Shown: piece by piece, positions 61,664 through 64,000 of the stretch
Layout of the letters: each line of letters begins with the position of its first letter
Position numbering within the stretch: position 1 is the first letter of the stretch
NCBI GenBank assembly: GCA_018715125.1
Contig: DVMF01000056.1
Coordinates: 1-64,000, forward strand
Direction of reading: 5' to 3'
Origin: Candidatus Coprousia avicola
GTDB lineage: Bacteria > Actinomycetota > Coriobacteriia > Coriobacteriales > Coriobacteriaceae
Length of the DNA stretch: 64,000 nucleotides
Notes under the pieces: model-generated
The model's database searches: none
Told to the model about the DNA's origin: nothing
What the model saw: only the letters and a program-made list of their open reading frames with translations
Made by a program: the position numbers and the translations under genes

Positions 61664-62575
61664 CTACGCGTGCAGAAGCGACGTCAGCTTGAACGCGGAG
61701 CGGAGCTGCTGTTCGAGCTTGAGGTACGCCTCGCTCTTGGTTGTCTTGAGGGTGACGAGGCAGATGGGAATCGAGATCGCCTCGGATGCGTCGATGGGGA
61801 CGACGCGGCTCTCGCGAAACGGCTGGCCAAAGGGAGACAGGTACACCGAGAAGTAGACGGCTTTGGTGAGGTCGGTATCGGCGGGGTCGCACGTTCCGTC
61901 CTCGTTGATGCGCACGATGGGGGCGGTGAGCCCCCGCTCTTGGTAGACGGTGCAGATCGAGCGGTTGAACGAGTCGAAGCTCTCGGACCAGATGATGGGG
62001 TAGGGGGCGATATCGGCAAGGCGCAGGGTTTTGCGCCGCGCCAGAGGATGGTCCTTCGTCATGCCCACACCCGTCGGCAGACTGCCGATGGAGATGCAGT
62101 CGGTGTCCGGTGCGCTGTACGAGCCGATCATGCAGAGGGTGTCGACGGTGCCGGCGCGCAGCGACTCGAGTGACGTTTTGCCGGGGGCGATAAGTATCTC
62201 GATCTCGATGCCGAGCTTGGCGCCCACGATATCCGCAAGGCGCTTCATGGCCACGTCGCCACCCTCAAACGGCGGCGCGCAGAAGGAGAGCAGCAGCCGC
62301 TCGCGCGAGTGCTGGGTGGTGACGCGGTCGGAGAAGGCCTCCAGCTCGTTGAAGCTATCGAGGATGCGCCGCGCGCGGTTATAGAACCCCTGCCCGACCG
62401 CGGTGGGCTTGACGCCGTGATTGCTGCGGATGAGCAGCGGTGTGCCCACCTCCGCCTCGAGTTCGGAGATGCCCTTGGAAACGGCTTGGACGGTCACAAA
62501 CTGCTGCTTAGCCGCTGAAGAAAGCGAACCGCCGTCGACGGCGGAAACTAAATAGCGTATGTGACGAATGTCCAT
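61664..62575 (-). CDS. LysR family transcriptional regulator
   Basis: A 303-residue protein. Residues 1-65 form the LysR winged helix (MDIRHIRYLVSAVDGGSLSSAAKQQFVTVQAVSKGISELEAEVG), followed by a linker helix and a two-lobed effector domain (LLLSFCAPPFEGGDVAMKRLADIV; DTLCMIGS; GMTKDHPLARRKTLRLADIAPYPII). The effector is unknown. It is divergent from the ZIP transporter gene at 62865 with a 289-bp gap, so it might regulate it; no direct evidence is visible. Confidence 0.9.
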   Translation of the reverse strand: MDIRHIRYLVSAVDGGSLSSAAKQQFVTVQAVSKGISELEAEVGTPLLIRSNHGVKPTAVGQGFYNRARRILDSFNELEAFSDRVTTQHSRERLLLSFCAPPFEGGDVAMKRLADIVGAKLGIEIEILIAPGKTSLESLRAGTVDTLCMIGSYSAPDTDCISIGSLPTGVGMTKDHPLARRKTLRLADIAPYPIIWSESFDSFNRSICTVYQERGLTAPIVRINEDGTCDPADTDLTKAVYFSVYLSPFGQPFRESRVVPIDASEAISIPICLVTLKTTKSEAYLKLEQQLRSAFKLTSLLHA

Positions 62576-62864
62576 AGGTTCTCCGGCATGATAGGCGGCA
62601 ACTTGAGATGGCAGAAAGCTGCCAAGACATAAGTCTAGGCTCCGAGGAAGGCCGGGCGAAAGGTCCCGGCGGCGTGTTCAACTACTTGTTGATGGGGGTG
62701 CATGTTTGCGCGCCCGGGCCTTAAGGGGTGCACGGAAGCGTCACGCCTCAGCGTCTCTGTGTACGCGGAGTGCGGGTGGGGTATCCCTATGATTGCTATG
62801 ACGTACGTTGGAACAACCGACGGTCGCCGCACCTAAAGACGGCGGCCGCGCGAGGAGGTATCGC

Positions 62865-63686
62865 ATGTTTGACCAGCAGACACTCCAGGCGCTCGCATGG
62901 GCGGCGCTCGGCTGCGGCTTTACGTGGCTTATGACGACGGCGGGCTCAGCCGTCGTGCTCTTCACCTCAAACGACCCGGAGAAGGGACGGCTCACGCATC
63001 ACATCTTTTTAGGGTTCGCCGCGGGCGTGATGATCGCGGCGAGCGTCTGGTCGCTGCTGAACCCCGCGATCGAGCAGGCCGAGGAGCTCGGCCAGATAGG
63101 TTGGATCCCCGCTGCGGGCGGGTTTCTGCTCGGCGTCGCGTTCTTGATCGCGCTCGATACCCTGCTGCCCCATCTTCATGCGGAGGAGAGAGACCCCGAG
63201 GGGCTGCCCTCGTCGTGGAAGCGCACGACGCTTCTGGTCTCGGCGGTTACGCTTCACAACATCCCCGAGGGTATGAGCGTGGGCCTGCTCTTCGCCATGG
63301 CGTCGCAAGCACCGGGTGCGGCGGGCGAGGCGTATCTCGGTATGGCGTTCGCCCTCGCCATCGGTATCGGGCTGCAGAACTTCCCCGAGGGGGCGGCCAT
63401 CTCGCTGCCGCTGCGCCGCGAGGGGTTCAGCCGTGTAAAGGCTTTTGCAGCTGGCTCGCTTTCCGGCATCGTCGAGCCCATCTTTGGTATCCTCGTAGTG
63501 CTGGTAAGTGGCTGGATCGCCCCGTTCATGCCGTGGCTGCTCGCGTTTGCCGCGGGCGCCATGATTTATGTCGTGGTGGAGGAGCTCATCCCCGAGGCGC
63601 ATCTGGGCGAGCACTCCAACGTGGGCACGCTCGGCGTCATCGCGGGCTTCGTGATCATGATGGTGCTCGACGTCGCTCTCGGGTAG
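62865..63686 (+). CDS. ZIP family divalent metal transporter
   Basis: A 273-residue membrane protein; the ATG at 62865 follows GAGGAGG. Eight helices are expected. The metal path motifs are in helix 4, TLHNIPEGMSVGLLFAM, and helix 5, IGLQNFPEGAAISLPL, with VEELIPEAH near the end. A His-containing loop (LLPHLHAEERDPEG) lies before helix 4. The family (ZupT-like) imports zinc and other divalent metals. The upstream gap 62576-62864 holds no gene. Confidence 0.9.
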   Translation: MFDQQTLQALAWAALGCGFTWLMTTAGSAVVLFTSNDPEKGRLTHHIFLGFAAGVMIAASVWSLLNPAIEQAEELGQIGWIPAAGGFLLGVAFLIALDTLLPHLHAEERDPEGLPSSWKRTTLLVSAVTLHNIPEGMSVGLLFAMASQAPGAAGEAYLGMAFALAIGIGLQNFPEGAAISLPLRREGFSRVKAFAAGSLSGIVEPIFGILVVLVSGWIAPFMPWLLAFAAGAMIYVVVEELIPEAHLGEHSNVGTLGVIAGFVIMMVLDVALG

Positions 63687-63748
63687 GGCCTCCTCTCCCG
63701 GGCCCGCCCTTGCCGGCGCGGTACCAAGAGAGAACGGATGCTTACCTC

Positions 63749-64000
63749 ATGATCAAGCTGTTTGCCTGCGATCTGGACGGCACGCTGCTGAACGTGCGCC
63801 ATGCTACCGACCGAACCATCCTGCGCTGCGTCGAGGCCGTCGTCGCGGCGGGCGCGCACATCGCCGTCGCTACCGGTCGTGCCGTGCAGACCACCCATGA
63901 CCACGGTTTTGACGGGGCTCCCGTCGACATGCTCGGATCTAACGGCACGATCGTGCGCGACCGCGAGGGCAACCTGCTCAAGACCTTCCCCATCGACCCC
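63749..64000 (+). CDS. HAD-IIB (Cof-like) phosphatase, N-terminal part
   Basis: The first 84 codons of a gene cut by the right edge. ATG 63749 lies 62 bp after the ZIP gene. Motif I LFACDLDGTLLN carries the nucleophile Asp and motif II is VATGRAVQTT; NGTIVRD follows as in Cof-type phosphatases. It is the third HAD-IIB protein in the window, after those at 21411 and 32102. Substrate unknown. Confidence 0.88.
   Translation, partial: MIKLFACDLDGTLLNVRHATDRTILRCVEAVVAAGAHIAVATGRAVQTTHDHGFDGAPVDMLGSNGTIVRDREGNLLKTFPIDP

Overview
The window looks like a chromosomal segment of a high-GC, gut-type actinobacterium of the class Coriobacteriia, most likely Collinsella or a close relative. This is an inference from the GC-rich coding sequence, the abundance of PTS and 6-phospho-beta-glucosidase genes, an indirect Glu/Asp-tRNA amidotransferase operon (gatCAB) and the gene style. 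It cannot be proven without a database comparison. Gene density is high and most genes lie in short operons.

Layout. 1-4600 is a visibly more AT-rich block: the end of a CPBP membrane protease, a radical SAM/SPASM peptide maturase, an ABC exporter (together a RiPP-type cassette cut by the left edge), then a DUF2975 membrane protein with an XRE regulator. 4.6-14.5 kb holds a DUF234-type ATPase, a MarR regulator driving a heterodimeric ABC exporter, molybdopterin genes (moaA and a moaC-mobB fusion) and a TauE/SafE exporter. 14.8-36 kb is a beta-glucoside island: a PRD regulator with lactose/cellobiose-type EIIA and EIIB, a BI-1 membrane protein, an RpiR regulator, five 6-phospho-beta-glucosidases, two LicT-type antiterminators with RAT/terminator leaders, two EIIBC permeases and two HAD phosphatases. 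Imported phospho-sugars would be cleaved in the cytoplasm. The EIIBC proteins lack an EIIA domain, which the free Crr-type EIIA at 59.3 kb could supply. 36-39 kb carries an alkylsulfatase-like hydrolase and an AEC transporter. 39-42.8 kb (minus strand) is a LytTR two-component operon whose histidine kinase seems split between separate proteins. 43-46.6 kb is gatCAB, 47.3-53.3 kb a five-gene peptide ABC importer, 53.4-56 kb an AlbA_2 protein and a LysO-like exporter. 56.5-60.6 kb has tmRNA, a patatin-like lipase, rplM-rpsI, crr and nagB. The right end has an rRNA methyltransferase, a LysR regulator, a ZIP transporter and the start of a HAD phosphatase.

Non-coding structure is unusually rich. 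Three intergenic arrays (10.7-11.15, 38.7-39.0 and 46.7-47.06 kb) are built from GTATAC-centred hairpins with a 42-bp period around a conserved core of about 110 bp. A second hairpin family occurs at 26.7-26.9 and 36.0-36.2 kb. The strongest leads for undescribed biology are the split histidine kinase operon, the GTATAC arrays with their core, and antiterminator leaders in which the terminator stem also carries the ribosome binding site. No complete mobile element, tRNA, rRNA operon or CRISPR array was seen.
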